A DNA stretch of 64,000 bases from Pseudooceanicola sediminis (GCF_003575965.1 NZ_QWJJ01000003.1:186001-250000); one strand, 5' to 3'. Positions 1-10,731 are shown, numbered from the stretch's first letter. A program made the numbers and translations. The notes: generated by a model from the letters alone, not told the origin.

Positions 1-1091
1 CGCAGAACCCTCAGGCAGCGCAGTTGCAAAGCTTGTGCGTGGCGCACGTCAAAACCGCGGGCACCGTCAAAGATCAGGCGGTCAGGTTCGCTTGGCATGA
101 CCAGGATGACCTGAAGCTCAGGCGCGCGTTCCGCCGCACGGGCCAGCGCCTTGGCCAGTGGCATGTGGCGAAAGAACTGGGTTTCGATGTAGATCAGCCG
201 TTTGGCGCTGTCGAAGGCGGCAATATGGGCCTCTTCGTGCTCGGTTACCTTTGATCTTGGTCCCAGTCGGATCGGGCTTTCGGGATCGCAAGAGATGGTC
301 CGCAGCAAACGGGGACCGCTGGCCGAATGCAGTTTGCTCGGCAAAGGCTTGGTATCGGAAACGGGCGTGACCTCGACCCCGAAACTGGCAGCACCCGAGT
401 TGCGGGCACGTTCCCAGCTGTCCGCGAAATGGCGGCGCAGATCACCGACCACACGACCGGCGATCAGGATGCTGACGTCATGCCATGTTTCCTCGGCGCG
501 TCGGTCATGTTTCTCGTCATCCCAGCGTCGTTCGTTGACGTCGATGCCACCGATGATCGCAGCTTCGCCGTCGGACACCGCGAATTTCTGGTGCAGAGTC
601 ACCGGGTGCAGGTTCACCTCTCCGTGCATCGCCTGATGTTGCAGAGGCGTCAGCTGGGACGGCGCATAGTTCGACAGATCCGCAATGCAGTTCTTGATCT
701 TTGGCCAGAAGATGCGTTTCCAGACCGGCGCCGATTTGCATTCGTGCAAGGCGCACAGGATTTCGGTATCCTTTGGCATCCGATGGCCGAACCTCTGCGC
801 ATTCGTCCATGCGCCTCGATGCAGGTCCGGCGTGAACAACGGGTCGAAGTCGGCGATCAGCAGCCGGACCTTGATTCCGCGCTCCGCGATGTGGGTAATC
901 AGATCAGCCCACGTTTTCAGGCCCAGATCCTGCGCCTCGGTACTACGCAACCTTGTCATCGGATCGATGATCCGAAACGACATCAGCAGCTCTTCCTTGG
1001 TGTTCAGGCAGAGCCGCTCCAGCGCGGGGAACATCTCCGAAGCCGTGATGAGCGGCTGGAAACGCGGTGTCGTGGATCTGTCCTTGGGCAT
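1..1091 (-). CDS. Phospholipase D-like protein (3' part outside window)
   Basis: At least 363 residues are encoded, and the C-terminus lies beyond the left edge. An HxK(x)4D-type motif (LHQKFAVSDG), followed by a Gly-Gly-Ile-Asp stretch, reads near residue 180 and matches the first HKD half-site of the phospholipase D superfamily. The second half-site would be expected just past the edge, after the segment MPSEPDRLIFDGARG. Members hydrolyse or transfer phosphodiester bonds, often on phospholipids. No signal peptide or membrane segment is visible. The ATG at 1091 follows a poor ribosome site. It lies upstream of murJ on the opposite-facing side of no other gene, so its operon context is not visible. 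Substrate unknown. Confidence 0.8.
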   Translation of the reverse strand, partial: MPKDRSTTPRFQPLITASEMFPALERLCLNTKEELLMSFRIIDPMTRLRSTEAQDLGLKTWADLITHIAERGIKVRLLIADFDPLFTPDLHRGAWTNAQRFGHRMPKDTEILCALHECKSAPVWKRIFWPKIKNCIADLSNYAPSQLTPLQHQAMHGEVNLHPVTLHQKFAVSDGEAAIIGGIDVNERRWDDEKHDRRAEETWHDVSILIAGRVVGDLRRHFADSWERARNSGAASFGVEVTPVSDTKPLPSKLHSASGPRLLRTISCDPESPIRLGPRSKVTEHEEAHIAAFDSAKRLIYIETQFFRHMPLAKALARAAERAPELQVILVMPSEPDRLIFDGARGFDVRHAQALQLRCLRVL

Positions 1092-1172
1092 GATATGTTT
1101 TTAATTCCGGGCATGTGCGCTGGTTGAAGGTTTGCTTCGTGATTGACCAACGCCCAGCCCGGAAGAATTGTT

Positions 1173-2732
1173 TCAGCCTGTCGCGCCTTTGTTTCCTCGC
1201 GACACCGCATTGCGGAAATCGGACAGCGTAAATGCGCCCAGCACGGTCCCCGCAACGAAATAGGCCAGGCTGCCGATGGCGATCAGCAAGAAGAGCGCGG
1301 GGTAGCGTACAAAGTCGCTGTGCAGCCAGCCCCACATGAGCTGGGACACCGGCCAGAGTACGGCGCCCATCAGGACGGACGCAAAGATGATCCGCCAGTT
1401 CCGGCTGTGAAATCGCTTGTCGAACCGCGCGATGTCGCCCATCGGTCGCGTGCCGCGCACCAGCAGGACCACCATGACCCAGGCCGCGCCGGTTGTTGCC
1501 AGCGCCGAGGCGATCCACCCGACGAATGGCGCAAGACCGATGGCGAGCACGGCGTTGGCGATCATGGCAACCACTGCATAGTTGAAGGGGCTGCGGGTAT
1601 TTTCGCGTGCGAAAAAGATGGGTTGCAGGACTTTTTGCAGTACGAAGGCTGGCAGGCCAGCACCATAGACGGCGACGGCCAAGGCAATCGCGCGACTATC
1701 TTCGGGTCGGGCCGCGCCACGTTCGAACAGCACCGATACTATCGGCAATGGAATGACCACCAACGCGACTGCGCAAGGTACGGTCAGGGCCAGCGCCAAC
1801 TCTCCCGCGCGTGACAGGGCGTTGCGCGATCCGGCAACATCCCCGGCTTTCAGTCGGCGCGACAGATCCGGCAGCAGAACGACGCTGATGGCAATGCCCA
1901 CCACCCCCAAAGGCAGTTGGTACAGCCGGTCGGCAGTGAAAAGCCATCCGACAGCGCGGTCGAAGTAGCTGGCAACCTGCTGGCCCACCAGCAGGTTCAG
2001 CTGCACGACACCCCCTGCCATCGCCGCAGGAACGGCGACGCGGATCAGGCGCCGCATGTCCTTGCTCATGCGCGGGCGCACGAACCGCACGGGCATGCCC
2101 GCCTTTCGCGCGGCCAGATACAGCAGAGTGAATTGCGCGATTCCGGCCAGCGGGATCGACCAGACCAGCGCGGTACCCACGTCGTAACCTAAGTACCCCG
2201 CCAACAGCAGGGTCGCCACCAGCAGGATGTTCAGCAACACCGGGGCGGCGGCGGATTCTGCAAATCGTCCCGCCGCATTCAGGACACCCGACAGCAGCGC
2301 CGCCAGCGATATGAACAGGATGTATGGAAAGGTGATGCGCCCGAATTCCACGGCAAGCGAGAATTGCTCCTGCCCCTTGAACCCTGAGGCAAGGGCGAGG
2401 ATCAGCCATGGCATCGCGGCCTGTGCAATCAGCGTCAGCACGATCAGGATCGTCGCAAGCCCGGCGAAGGCCTGATTCATGAAATGGGTCGCGTCCTCCT
2501 CGGCTTCCAGCTTTTTCGAGAATATCGGCACGAAGGCCATGTTGAACGCGCCCTCCGCAAAGAAACGGCGGAACATGTTGGGCAGACGAAAAGCGACAAT
2601 GAATGCCTCGTACACCGGGCCCGTGCCAAGTGTCCCGAGCAGGATGATGTCACGCGCCAATCCCAGAACCCGGCTGAGCAGGGTCCAGAGGCCAACGGTG
2701 AAGATGCCCGAAACCAGCCGGATGGGCGTCAA
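1173..2732 (-). CDS. murJ: Lipid II flippase MurJ (MviN family)
   Basis: A 519-residue polytopic membrane protein with about 14 hydrophobic segments. The N-terminus (SGIFTVGLWTLLSRVLGLARD) is typical of MurJ/MviN, which moves lipid-linked peptidoglycan precursor across the inner membrane. The length is normal for the family. The start is TTG at 2732, which overlaps the glnD stop by four bases (TTGA). That coupling and the conserved N-terminal sequence support it over later ATGs. glnD-murJ adjacency is common in alphaproteobacteria. Confidence 0.95.
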   Translation of the reverse strand: MTPIRLVSGIFTVGLWTLLSRVLGLARDIILLGTLGTGPVYEAFIVAFRLPNMFRRFFAEGAFNMAFVPIFSKKLEAEEDATHFMNQAFAGLATILIVLTLIAQAAMPWLILALASGFKGQEQFSLAVEFGRITFPYILFISLAALLSGVLNAAGRFAESAAAPVLLNILLVATLLLAGYLGYDVGTALVWSIPLAGIAQFTLLYLAARKAGMPVRFVRPRMSKDMRRLIRVAVPAAMAGGVVQLNLLVGQQVASYFDRAVGWLFTADRLYQLPLGVVGIAISVVLLPDLSRRLKAGDVAGSRNALSRAGELALALTVPCAVALVVIPLPIVSVLFERGAARPEDSRAIALAVAVYGAGLPAFVLQKVLQPIFFARENTRSPFNYAVVAMIANAVLAIGLAPFVGWIASALATTGAAWVMVVLLVRGTRPMGDIARFDKRFHSRNWRIIFASVLMGAVLWPVSQLMWGWLHSDFVRYPALFLLIAIGSLAYFVAGTVLGAFTLSDFRNAVSRGNKGATG

Positions 2733-5488
2733 GATCGTGCCCTTTCCTGGCCGGCGTCGATGGCGGCGCGCAGCTTGGATTCCAGCGATTTCTGCTTGCT
2801 TTCGGAGTAGAGCTTCAGCCCGAACATGTCTTTCACATAAAATGTATCGACGACCTGCTCTCCGTATGTGGCAATCACGGCGCTGGCAAGCTGCACGTGC
2901 GCGGCGGCAAGAGTCCGCGTAAGATCGTGCAGCAGGCCGGGGCGATCTCGGGTATCGACCTCGATGATCGTGTAGATTTCCGACCCTTCGTTGTCGAAGG
3001 CGATCGAGGTCGTGACGCGGAATGCGCGTTCGCGCTTCTTGATCTTGTCGCGGTCCTGCATGGCATCGCGGGCAACCACTTCCCCCTTCAGCGTCTTGTT
3101 GATCATCTGGGTCAGACGAGGCAGTCGGCTGCGCTCGTATGGATGCCCCTCGGAATCCTGTATCCAGAAGGCAGCGGTCGCATAGCCGTCCTTGGCCGTA
3201 TAGGTCCGCGCATCGACCACGTTTGCACCGACCAGTGCCAGGGCACCCGACAGGCGCGCAAAGATACCGGGGTGATCCGCCATGGCGAACAATGCGCGCG
3301 TGGCGTCGCGATCCTCATCCATATGCAGGTCGATGCGGATCTCGTCGACGGGCAGATCGCGCAGCATTTCGGCAAAGGTCACATGGGTCGTGACGTGCAG
3401 CCCCTGCCAGTAGGGCGGATAATGGCGGCGCATCTCGCGGTCGATGTCGGCCTTGGACCAGCCCACCAGTTCCTTGCGCAGGTTGCTTTTCGCCTCGCGG
3501 CCCCGGTGCGTGCGGTTCAGCTCTTCCAGTCCGGTTTCCATGGCGCGGCGGGTCTGACGATACAGGGCGCGCAGCAGCGCGGCCTTCCAGTTGTTCCAGG
3601 TGCCGGGGCCGACCCCGCGGATATCGCAGACGGTCAGCACGGTCAGCAGGTCCAGCCGTTCGCGGGTGCGCACGGCCTTGGCGAAATCGCGCACCGTGCG
3701 CGGATCGGCAATGTCGCGCTTCTGCGCCATGTCCGACATCAGCAGGTGATAGCGCACCAGCCATTCGACCGTGTCGCATTCATCCGGTGTCAGTCCGAGG
3801 CGCGGCGCGACCTTGCGGGCGATCTTTGCACCCAGCACCGAATGGTCCTCCTCACGCCCCTTGCCGATATCGTGCAACAGCAGGGCCACATAGAGCACAC
3901 GCCGGTTCACCCCTTCCTTCAGGATGGTCGATGCCACCGGCAACTCTTCCTCAAGGTCGCCGTGTTCGATCAGGGCGAGGTGGCGGATACATTGGATCGT
4001 ATGCTCGTCGACGGTGTAGTGGTGGTACATGTTGAACTGCATCATCGCGACGATGGGTTCGAATTCCGGGATGAAGGCGGCAAGAAGGCCCAATTCGTTC
4101 ATCCGGCGCAGGGCGCGTTCTGGGTTGCCGTGTTTCAGCAGCGTCCCGAGGAAAATCTTCGCGGCTTCCGGATCCTCGCGCATCCCGTCGTCAATCAGTT
4201 TCAGATTGCTGTGGATCGAACGCAACACGTTCGGGTGGACCAGCATTCCAGTGCGCAGCGCCTCGTCGAAGATCCGCAGCATGTTGATCTTGTCGGCGAA
4301 AAAGCTGCCCTGGTCGGTGACGTCAAGGCGGTTGTTGACCACCCGATAACCTGCACCGATCTTTGGGCGGCGGCGGAACACCCGGTCTATCATCGGGCCG
4401 CTCTTGATGTGGGCCGCTTCCATCTGCGTCAGAAAGATCCGCGTCAGCTCTCCGACCGAGGTGGCGTAGCGGAAATAGGCCTGCATGAAATGCTCAACCC
4501 CGCGCAGGCCGCCCTTGTCCTTGTATCCCATCGCGTCGGCCACCTGGACCTGCATGTCGAAGGTCAACTGGTCCAGCGGGCGATCCGCCAGCAGATGCAA
4601 ATGGCACCGCACGGCCCAGAGAAAATCCTCGGCCTTCAGGAACATCTCGTATTCTTCCTGGCGGAAGACGCCCAGCCGCACCAGTTCGGCAGTGGATTGC
4701 ACGCCGTGAACGTATTTGCCTATCCAGTAGAGCGATTGCAGGTCGCGCAGCCCGCCCTTGCCCTCTTTCACATTGGGTTCAACGACATAGCGCTGGCCGC
4801 CTTGCTTTAGATGGCGTTGCAGACGTTCCTTCAGCTTGGCCTCGATGAACTCTTTTTCGGTGCCCTTGAACAGTTCCGACCAAAGGCGCTTGTTCAGCTC
4901 CTTGTCCAATGCCTCGTCACCGGCAAGATAGCGGTTTTCCATCATTGCGGTGCGGATGGTGTAATCTTCGGCGCCCAGCTTGAGGCATTCCCTGATCGTC
5001 CGGCTGGAATGGCCGACTTTCAGATGCAGATCCCAAAGCAGGTAGAGCATGTTTTCGATAAGGGCTTCGAGGCCTGACGAAATCTTTGTCTTGGCCAGGA
5101 ACAGCAGGTCGACATCGGAATAAGGGGCCATTTCGCCCCGCCCGTATCCGCCAACGGCACAAACCGCGAATTTTCCGACAGTCTTGCTGTCTTTTTCGGG
5201 CAAGGTCGTGGTTGCGTGGTCGAGAACCGCATGGATGATGCAGTCTGTAAGATATGTATAGGCGCGCGTGGTGCGGCGGGCCTCAAAGGGCTGTGCCTGA
5301 AACGCGGCAGCGATGACGGCAGCGCCTTCGTCCCGTGCCTTGGACAGCACCGCGACGACCCTTTGGCGCATGTCCTCCTCCGGCCCCTCTGCACGGGCGG
5401 CCGCAATGTCAGCCGCAAGTCGCGCCGGATCGAGTATTTCCACTGCCGGACGAATCAAGTCGTCCGGCAGGTCCAGTATTTGTGTCAT
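2729..5488 (-). CDS. glnD: [Protein-PII] uridylyltransferase / uridylyl-removing enzyme
   Basis: A 919-residue bifunctional nitrogen sensor that adds UMP to PII proteins when glutamine is low and removes it when glutamine is high. The nucleotidyltransferase signature GGYGRGEMAPYSDVDLL is at about 113-129. The HD-domain motif (LLLHDIGKG, removal activity) is at about 536-544. Two ACT domains occupy roughly 735-785 and 840-895 and carry the glutamine response. Length and domain order match the family. ATG at 5488 follows GGATGAGAC. It is translationally coupled to murJ downstream. Confidence 0.97.
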   Translation of the reverse strand: MTQILDLPDDLIRPAVEILDPARLAADIAAARAEGPEEDMRQRVVAVLSKARDEGAAVIAAAFQAQPFEARRTTRAYTYLTDCIIHAVLDHATTTLPEKDSKTVGKFAVCAVGGYGRGEMAPYSDVDLLFLAKTKISSGLEALIENMLYLLWDLHLKVGHSSRTIRECLKLGAEDYTIRTAMMENRYLAGDEALDKELNKRLWSELFKGTEKEFIEAKLKERLQRHLKQGGQRYVVEPNVKEGKGGLRDLQSLYWIGKYVHGVQSTAELVRLGVFRQEEYEMFLKAEDFLWAVRCHLHLLADRPLDQLTFDMQVQVADAMGYKDKGGLRGVEHFMQAYFRYATSVGELTRIFLTQMEAAHIKSGPMIDRVFRRRPKIGAGYRVVNNRLDVTDQGSFFADKINMLRIFDEALRTGMLVHPNVLRSIHSNLKLIDDGMREDPEAAKIFLGTLLKHGNPERALRRMNELGLLAAFIPEFEPIVAMMQFNMYHHYTVDEHTIQCIRHLALIEHGDLEEELPVASTILKEGVNRRVLYVALLLHDIGKGREEDHSVLGAKIARKVAPRLGLTPDECDTVEWLVRYHLLMSDMAQKRDIADPRTVRDFAKAVRTRERLDLLTVLTVCDIRGVGPGTWNNWKAALLRALYRQTRRAMETGLEELNRTHRGREAKSNLRKELVGWSKADIDREMRRHYPPYWQGLHVTTHVTFAEMLRDLPVDEIRIDLHMDEDRDATRALFAMADHPGIFARLSGALALVGANVVDARTYTAKDGYATAAFWIQDSEGHPYERSRLPRLTQMINKTLKGEVVARDAMQDRDKIKKRERAFRVTTSIAFDNEGSEIYTIIEVDTRDRPGLLHDLTRTLAAAHVQLASAVIATYGEQVVDTFYVKDMFGLKLYSESKQKSLESKLRAAIDAGQERARS

Positions 5489-5519
5489 GTCTCATCCGAT
5501 TGGAGGATCAGGCCAGGTT

Positions 5520-6767
5520 TCAGAACCCGAACCCCGAGAAGCTGCGCGGTGCAGGATCGATCACGACGACCTGCTTGTCGCGGATGGTCGCGATGGCCAG
5601 ACCCCGTTCGTTGGTGCCATCGGACAGCAGGCGAAACACCCCGCCGACGCCTTGGAACCCGGATCTCTGCGTCAGGGCCGATGCGGTCAGAGCGTTGCTC
5701 TTGCCCTGCCTGATCAGCGCGCCGATAGCCGCGACACCATCGAATGCCAGGCTGCCGATCGGATGCGGATCTGCGCCATAGGCTGCACGGTAGCGTCCAA
5801 TGAACTGTGCGGACAGATTGGGGTCAGGCAAGGCAAACCAGCCGCCCTGGACGCCAGGCAGTTCCAGCGTCTGGCGCGGAATGTCCCAACGTGTCAGGCC
5901 GATGAATTGCGTCGTCTCCGACGAGATCCCCTGTTCGGGCAGCATCTGGGTGAACAAGGGCAGGGCCCCGGCGGTGTTGGCCGTCAGAAAGATTGCGTCT
6001 GCCTGCCCGCCACTGACGGCGGCCTTGACCGAAGGGATGGCCGCCACGACGCCCTGTTGCGAAAACTCGTACGGGACGTTGGCCGTAATCGTCGCACCGT
6101 TGCGTCCGGCCGCAGTCTGGATGGCCGCTGCACTGGCTTCGCCTTCAGCGGTCTGCCCACTGACGACAACGATCCGCGATTTACCTTGCGATACGGCAAA
6201 GTCGGTCAGGCGGTCCGCGGTGTTCTGAAAGGTCGGCCCGAGGATGAAGACGTTTCCGCCGGCAATGTTGGGGTTGTTGGAAAACGCCAGCACGTTCACG
6301 CCACGCTGCGCGGCAACACGACCGGCGGCATTCGCATTGGCAGCATAAACCGGCCCCAGAATGATCTTTGCGCCTTCGTCGATCGCCTGCGTGGTGACGT
6401 TCGCCGTCACCGCAGGATCGCCCGCCGTGTCGTAGACCCGCAGATCGATTTGCACGCCGTTCAGTTCGGACGCCGCGAGACGGGCAGCGTTTTCCAGGCT
6501 TGCGGCCAGAATCGCGTCGCCGGAGTTCGCAGATCCGCGCGGCACCAACAGGGCAACAGGCACCGGTTTCGAGGTATCGACGGACGGTCCCATGCCGCCC
6601 CCGCCCATTGCCATCGGCTCACATGCAGCCAGCAGCCCGAGGGCCGGAATGGCCAACACGAGGCGACGACGTGCGAGGGCCCCGGTCAGAGTATTGGTTT
6701 TCGACGGTGTCTGCGTCGCTTTGCGGCCGGTCATCGCCTTGCGGGCGGCGCTCAAAAGAGCGAACAT
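5520..6767 (-). CDS. Penicillin-binding protein activator (LpoA-type lipoprotein)
   Basis: A 415-residue protein with a twin-Arg-rich n-region, a hydrophobic core and a lipobox (GLLAAC near residue 40), so an outer or inner membrane lipoprotein is expected. The mature part (VPVALLVPRG... SLENAARLAASELNG) is a type-1 periplasmic-binding fold, as in LpoA/YraM and the amino-acid ABC receptors. The ATG at 6767 is chosen because AGGAG lies six bases upstream. It is divergent from rsmI and close to yraN, repeating the yraL-yraM-yraN neighbourhood of enterobacteria, which favours the LpoA-like role in activating peptidoglycan synthases. An amino-acid-binding role cannot be fully excluded. Confidence 0.85.
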   Translation of the reverse strand: MFALLSAARKAMTGRKATQTPSKTNTLTGALARRRLVLAIPALGLLAACEPMAMGGGGMGPSVDTSKPVPVALLVPRGSANSGDAILAASLENAARLAASELNGVQIDLRVYDTAGDPAVTANVTTQAIDEGAKIILGPVYAANANAAGRVAAQRGVNVLAFSNNPNIAGGNVFILGPTFQNTADRLTDFAVSQGKSRIVVVSGQTAEGEASAAAIQTAAGRNGATITANVPYEFSQQGVVAAIPSVKAAVSGGQADAIFLTANTAGALPLFTQMLPEQGISSETTQFIGLTRWDIPRQTLELPGVQGGWFALPDPNLSAQFIGRYRAAYGADPHPIGSLAFDGVAAIGALIRQGKSNALTASALTQRSGFQGVGGVFRLLSDGTNERGLAIATIRDKQVVVIDPAPRSFSGFGF

Positions 6768-6871
6768 AGGGTTCTCCTCGCTTCGGGGTGCCGACGTCTG
6801 CCTGTTTGGGCACCGTTCGGCGGGACTTCGATATCCAGAAAATATAAACGCATCGTACAAAGGGTCCAGAG

Positions 6872-7732
6872 ATGAATGCCGAAAGCACGAAACTCTCTCC
6901 GGGTCTATACCTTGTTGCGGTGCCGATTGGTACCGCCCGCGACATCACGTTGCGGGCGCTGGACATATTGGCGAGTGCCGATGTGCTGGCGGCAGAGGAC
7001 ACCCGCTCTCTGCGCAGGCTGATGGATATTCACGGCATCGCCGTCGGGGATCGCCCTCTGCTGGCCTACCACGATCACAACGGTGGGCGGATGCGGCCGC
7101 GGCTGATGCAGGACATCGCGGACGGCAAATCGGTCGCCTATGCCTCCGAAGCGGGCACACCCCTGATCGCGGACCCCGGCTATGACCTGGCGCTGGACGT
7201 GCGCAACGCCGGGCATGGTGTCGTCGCGGCGCCCGGACCCTCTGCGGTGATCACGGCGCTGACATTGGGCGGGCTGCCGACTGACCGCTTTCACTTTGCG
7301 GGTTTCCTCCCCAATGCCGCGGGGGCGCGCAAATCCTTTCTGCTTGAGCTGAAGGATATCCAGGCGACGCTCGTGCTTTATGAATCGCCCAATCGGGTGG
7401 CCGCTGCGCTGGACGCTGCGGCGGAAATTCTCGGGCCGGATCGCCCCGCCACCCTTTGCCGCGAATTGACCAAGAAATTTGAGGAAATTCGCCGCGGTAC
7501 GCTGTCCGAAATCGCGCAGACCTGTCGCGACGTTCCGCCGAGAGGCGAAATCGTTCTGCTGATCGGGCGGGCAAATTCGTCAAACGTTAGTGATCAGGAT
7601 CTAGAATCGCAGCTGCGGATCACGTTGGAGCGGGCAACTGTGCGTGATGCCGCGGACGAGGTTGCAGCACAATTCGGTCTGCCCAGGCGAAAGGTCTACC
7701 AGATGGCATTGAAGATGGGGAAAAGCGACTGA
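6872..7732 (+). CDS. rsmI: 16S rRNA (cytidine(1402)-2'-O)-methyltransferase
   Basis: A 286-residue SAM-dependent tetrapyrrole-methylase-fold enzyme that 2'-O-methylates C1402 in the ribosomal P site. The N-terminus LYLVAVPIGTARDITLRAL, the segment AEDTRSLRRL, and the YHDHN and SEAGTPLIADPG motifs are hallmark RsmI sequences. Length is normal. The ATG at 6872 follows AAAGGGTCCAGAG. Its stop shares one base with the yraN start (TGATG), so the two are coupled. Confidence 0.96.
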   Translation: MNAESTKLSPGLYLVAVPIGTARDITLRALDILASADVLAAEDTRSLRRLMDIHGIAVGDRPLLAYHDHNGGRMRPRLMQDIADGKSVAYASEAGTPLIADPGYDLALDVRNAGHGVVAAPGPSAVITALTLGGLPTDRFHFAGFLPNAAGARKSFLLELKDIQATLVLYESPNRVAAALDAAAEILGPDRPATLCRELTKKFEEIRRGTLSEIAQTCRDVPPRGEIVLLIGRANSSNVSDQDLESQLRITLERATVRDAADEVAAQFGLPRRKVYQMALKMGKSD

Positions 7733-8139
7733 TGCCCGCGTCAGCGGGCCAAGGCAGCAGCGCGCGCGCACTTCGCGGCAAGCGCGCCTATCTGTCCGGT
7801 CTTGCTGCCGAGGAAATCGTTGAGCGCCATTACCTGGCCCTGGGATGCAAGATAGAGACACGGCGCTGGCGTGGTGCCGGTGCGGAGATCGACCTGGTCT
7901 TTCGGGATGCGCAGAACCGGCTGTTGTTCGTCGAGGTTAAGGCCGCTGCAACGTTCGATGAGGCCGCCCAACGGATCGGCTGGCCGCAAATCCGGCGGAT
8001 CATGACGGCGGGCGAAGTCTATGCGGCGCACCATGCGCAGCCGGTCGCGGGCTGTGAGGGGGAAATGCGAATTGACGCGGCGCTGGTCGATGGGCAAGGC
8101 ATGGTGCAGATCATCGAGAATGTGAGCATGGCAGGCTGA
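7732..8139 (+). CDS. YraN family (UPF0102) nuclease-fold protein
   Basis: A 135-residue protein. The GAEIDLVFRDAQNRLLFVEVKA segment is the E-x-D-x(n)-ExK core of the restriction-endonuclease-like UPF0102/YraN family, here at about residues 48-70. Its cellular substrate is not established in the family. It overlaps rsmI by one base. The pairing with rsmI and the PBP activator is widely conserved, and the sequence gives no clue why. Confidence 0.9.
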   Translation: MPASAGQGSSARALRGKRAYLSGLAAEEIVERHYLALGCKIETRRWRGAGAEIDLVFRDAQNRLLFVEVKAAATFDEAAQRIGWPQIRRIMTAGEVYAAHHAQPVAGCEGEMRIDAALVDGQGMVQIIENVSMAG

Positions 8140-8209
8140 GCAGCCATTGCACCCGGCGCCGGTATCGGCCATCAACTGACCCCAGACGACTTTTCAGGAG
8201 GTCCCGGTC

Positions 8210-9145
8210 ATGAAGATCGCCTTTCAGATGGATCCGATCGGCCCCATCAACATCAAAGCCGACAGCACATTCCGCATCGCCGAAGAGGCGCAAGCCCGCG
8301 GCCACGAGCTGTTCTACTACACCCCGGACAAGCTCAGCTATCAGGAAGGCCGGGTCATGGCACGCGGCCAGTCCCTGACGGTGCAGAGGGTCGAGGGGAA
8401 TCATGCCATTCTCGGTCCTGAGCAAGAGGTGGACCTGAGCGATTTCGACGTCGTCTGGTTGCGGCAGGACCCTCCCTTCGACATGTTCTACATCACGACG
8501 ACGCACCTGCTGGATCGTATTCACCCCAAGACGCTGGTCGTCAACGACCCGTTCTGGGTGCGTAACTTTCCCGAAAAGCTTCTGGTGCTGAACTTTCCCC
8601 AGCTGACACCGCCGACGACCATCGCGCGAGATCTGGCAGCGATCCGTGCGTTTAAGGACAAACACGGCGATGTCATCCTCAAACCGCTATACGGAAATGG
8701 CGGGGCAGGGGTGTTCCGTCTGGTCGAGGATGATCGCAACTTGTCGTCCCTGCATGAACTTTTCACCGGCTTTTCGAGAGAGCCGCTCATCGTCCAGAAA
8801 TACCTGCCAGCGGTGGCCAAGGGCGACAAGCGGGTCATTCTGGTCGATGGAGAAGCCGTGGGCGCGATCAACCGCGTGCCGGCCGCTGGCGAGACGCGGT
8901 CCAACATGCACGTCGGGGGACGCCCGGAAAAGGTCGCACTGACTGAACGCGATCTGGAAATCTGCGCTGCCATTGGCCCGGTCCTCAGGGAAAAGGGCCA
9001 GATTTTTGTCGGTATCGACGTGATCGGGGACTACCTTACCGAAATCAACGTCACCTCTCCCACGGGTATCCAGGAGCTTGAGCGGTTCGACGGCGTCAAC
9101 ATCGCCGAAAAGATCTGGCAGGCGATCGAGGCAAAACGCGCCTAA
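8210..9145 (+). CDS. gshB: Glutathione synthase
   Basis: A 311-residue ATP-grasp enzyme that joins gamma-glutamylcysteine and glycine to give glutathione in the cytoplasm. The N-terminus ([19 protein letters not shown]) and the C-terminal [12 protein letters not shown] motif are characteristic of bacterial Gsh[17 protein letters not shown] is the ATP-grasp loop. A strong AGGAGG sits eight bases before ATG 8210. It converges on the comM-like gene, and the two stop codons interlock (CTAA, read as TAA one way and TAG the other). Confidence 0.97.
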   Translation: MKIAFQMDPIGPINIKADSTFRIAEEAQARGHELFYYTPDKLSYQEGRVMARGQSLTVQRVEGNHAILGPEQEVDLSDFDVVWLRQDPPFDMFYITTTHLLDRIHPKTLVVNDPFWVRNFPEKLLVLNFPQLTPPTTIARDLAAIRAFKDKHGDVILKPLYGNGGAGVFRLVEDDRNLSSLHELFTGFSREPLIVQKYLPAVAKGDKRVILVDGEAVGAINRVPAAGETRSNMHVGGRPEKVALTERDLEICAAIGPVLREKGQIFVGIDVIGDYLTEINVTSPTGIQELERFDGVNIAEKIWQAIEAKRA

Positions 9146-10650
9146 CCCCGAAGCGCGGAAATGCGATAACTCAACGCCTCGGCAATGTGGTCGCGATGGA
9201 TGGCATCGGATGCCTCAAGATCGGCAATGGTCCGGGCGACGCGCAGGATACGGTGGTAGCCGCGCGCCGACAGCTTGAAGCGGTCCGCCGCAAGTAGCAG
9301 CAGGTCGCGCCCCTCGGCGTCGGGCTCGGCCACCTCGTCAAGCAGGTCGCCTTGGATATCGGCATTCAGCGAGACGCCCTCGATTTCGGCATAGCGTTCG
9401 GCCTGTCTGTTGCGCGCAGCGGTCACCCGCTGGCGTACGTCTACCGAGGTGTCGCCCGAAGGTGGCATCGTCAGATCGCAGTGCGCGACGGCGGGAATCT
9501 CGATCCGCAAATCGAAACGATCCAGCATTGGCCCGGAAATTCGGGCAAGGTATTTCTCGCTGCATTTGGGAGCTTGCGAGCACGCTCGATTGGCATCGCT
9601 CAGGTAGCCGCAGCGACAGGGATTGGCTGCTGCGATCATCAGGAATTTGCAAGGGTAATGCACATGCGCGTTCGCCCGCGATACCGTTACCTCGCCGCTT
9701 TCCATTGGCTGCCGCAGGGTCTCCAGCACGGCGGGGGCGAATTCCGGCAGCTCGTCCATGAACAGCACGCCATTGTGGGCCAGGCTGATCTCGCCTGGCA
9801 GGGCGGCACGGCCGCCGCCGGCGATTGCAGCCTTTGAGGCTGTGTGGTGCGGTTCACGAAACGGGCGGTCGCGGCAGATACCACCGCCCTTGAGCAGCCC
9901 GGACACCGAATGGATCATCGAGGTTTCCAGCGCCTCCATCGGTGTCAGGTCCGGCAATAATCCCGGCATCCGCGACGACAGCATGGATTTACCTGCCCCT
10001 GGGGTGCCGATCATCAACAGGTGGTGGCGTCCGGCTGCCGCGATCTCCAACACCCGCTTCGCGCGTTCCTGGCCTTTGACATCGCGCAAATCGCGCGAGT
10101 CGACGCGCGGTGACAGCATACCTGCCGTGGCGGGCAGGATCGGGACGGCCCCTGTCAGGTGGCGGACCAGTTCTGCAAGACTGCGCGCGCCGATGACGCG
10201 CGCGGCGTCGACCCAAGCGGCTTCGGGGGCCGTTTCTTCGGCGCAGAGCAATCCGCGCCTTTCCTCTGCGGCGCAGAACGCGGCCGGCAGGGCGCCGGCC
10301 ACGGGTACGAGTTTGCCGTCCAGCGAAAGCTCGCCCATCGACGTATTTTCCTCGGCAACATCGGCCGGGATCACCTTGAGTGCCGCAAGGATCGCAAGGG
10401 CGATCGGTAGGTCGTAATGGCTACCGGCCTTCGGCATGTCTGCTGGCGACAGGTTGATGGTGATGCGTTGCGATGGCAGGGCAATGCGCATGGCAGACAG
10501 GGCGGCGCGCACCCGTTCACGGGCCTCTGTCACCGTCTTGTCCGGCAAGCCCACGATCGAGAAGCCCGGAATGCCCGGCGCCATGGCGCACTGCACCTCG
10601 ACCGGGGCCGCCTCGGCACCGTGAAAGGCAATCGTATAGGTTCGCAACAT
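9142..10650 (-). CDS. comM: YifB/ComM-like Mg-chelatase-type AAA+ ATPase
   Basis: A 502-residue protein with an N-terminal ChlI/Lon-like domain ([20 protein letters not shown]... [18 protein letters not shown]), a Walker A at about 216-223 (GTPGAGKS) and the [13 protein letters not shown] motif. The C-terminal Mg-chelatase domain ([12 protein letters not shown]... [15 protein letters not shown]) follows. In Vibrio and Haemophilus ComM is a hexameric helicase that helps branch migration of incoming DNA during transformation. Whether this bacterium is competent cannot be told here. The start at ATG 10650 matches the family N-terminus. Confidence 0.93.
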   Translation of the reverse strand: MLRTYTIAFHGAEAAPVEVQCAMAPGIPGFSIVGLPDKTVTEARERVRAALSAMRIALPSQRITINLSPADMPKAGSHYDLPIALAILAALKVIPADVAEENTSMGELSLDGKLVPVAGALPAAFCAAEERRGLLCAEETAPEAAWVDAARVIGARSLAELVRHLTGAVPILPATAGMLSPRVDSRDLRDVKGQERAKRVLEIAAAGRHHLLMIGTPGAGKSMLSSRMPGLLPDLTPMEALETSMIHSVSGLLKGGGICRDRPFREPHHTASKAAIAGGGRAALPGEISLAHNGVLFMDELPEFAPAVLETLRQPMESGEVTVSRANAHVHYPCKFLMIAAANPCRCGYLSDANRACSQAPKCSEKYLARISGPMLDRFDLRIEIPAVAHCDLTMPPSGDTSVDVRQRVTAARNRQAERYAEIEGVSLNADIQGDLLDEVAEPDAEGRDLLLLAADRFKLSARGYHRILRVARTIADLEASDAIHRDHIAEALSYRISALRG

Positions 10651-10731
10651 GTCCCACCCCACATCCGGCCAGGGCGACACCCTGCACCATATGGTTAACG
10701 GCACAGGTCTTACGCGTTGGTTAACAACACC

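Noticed and set aside
2897-4810. A 637-codon open frame opposite glnD
   Set aside because: It is an antisense frame kept open by high GC and third-base bias; glnD explains the region with full domain matches, and the antisense product shows no motif.
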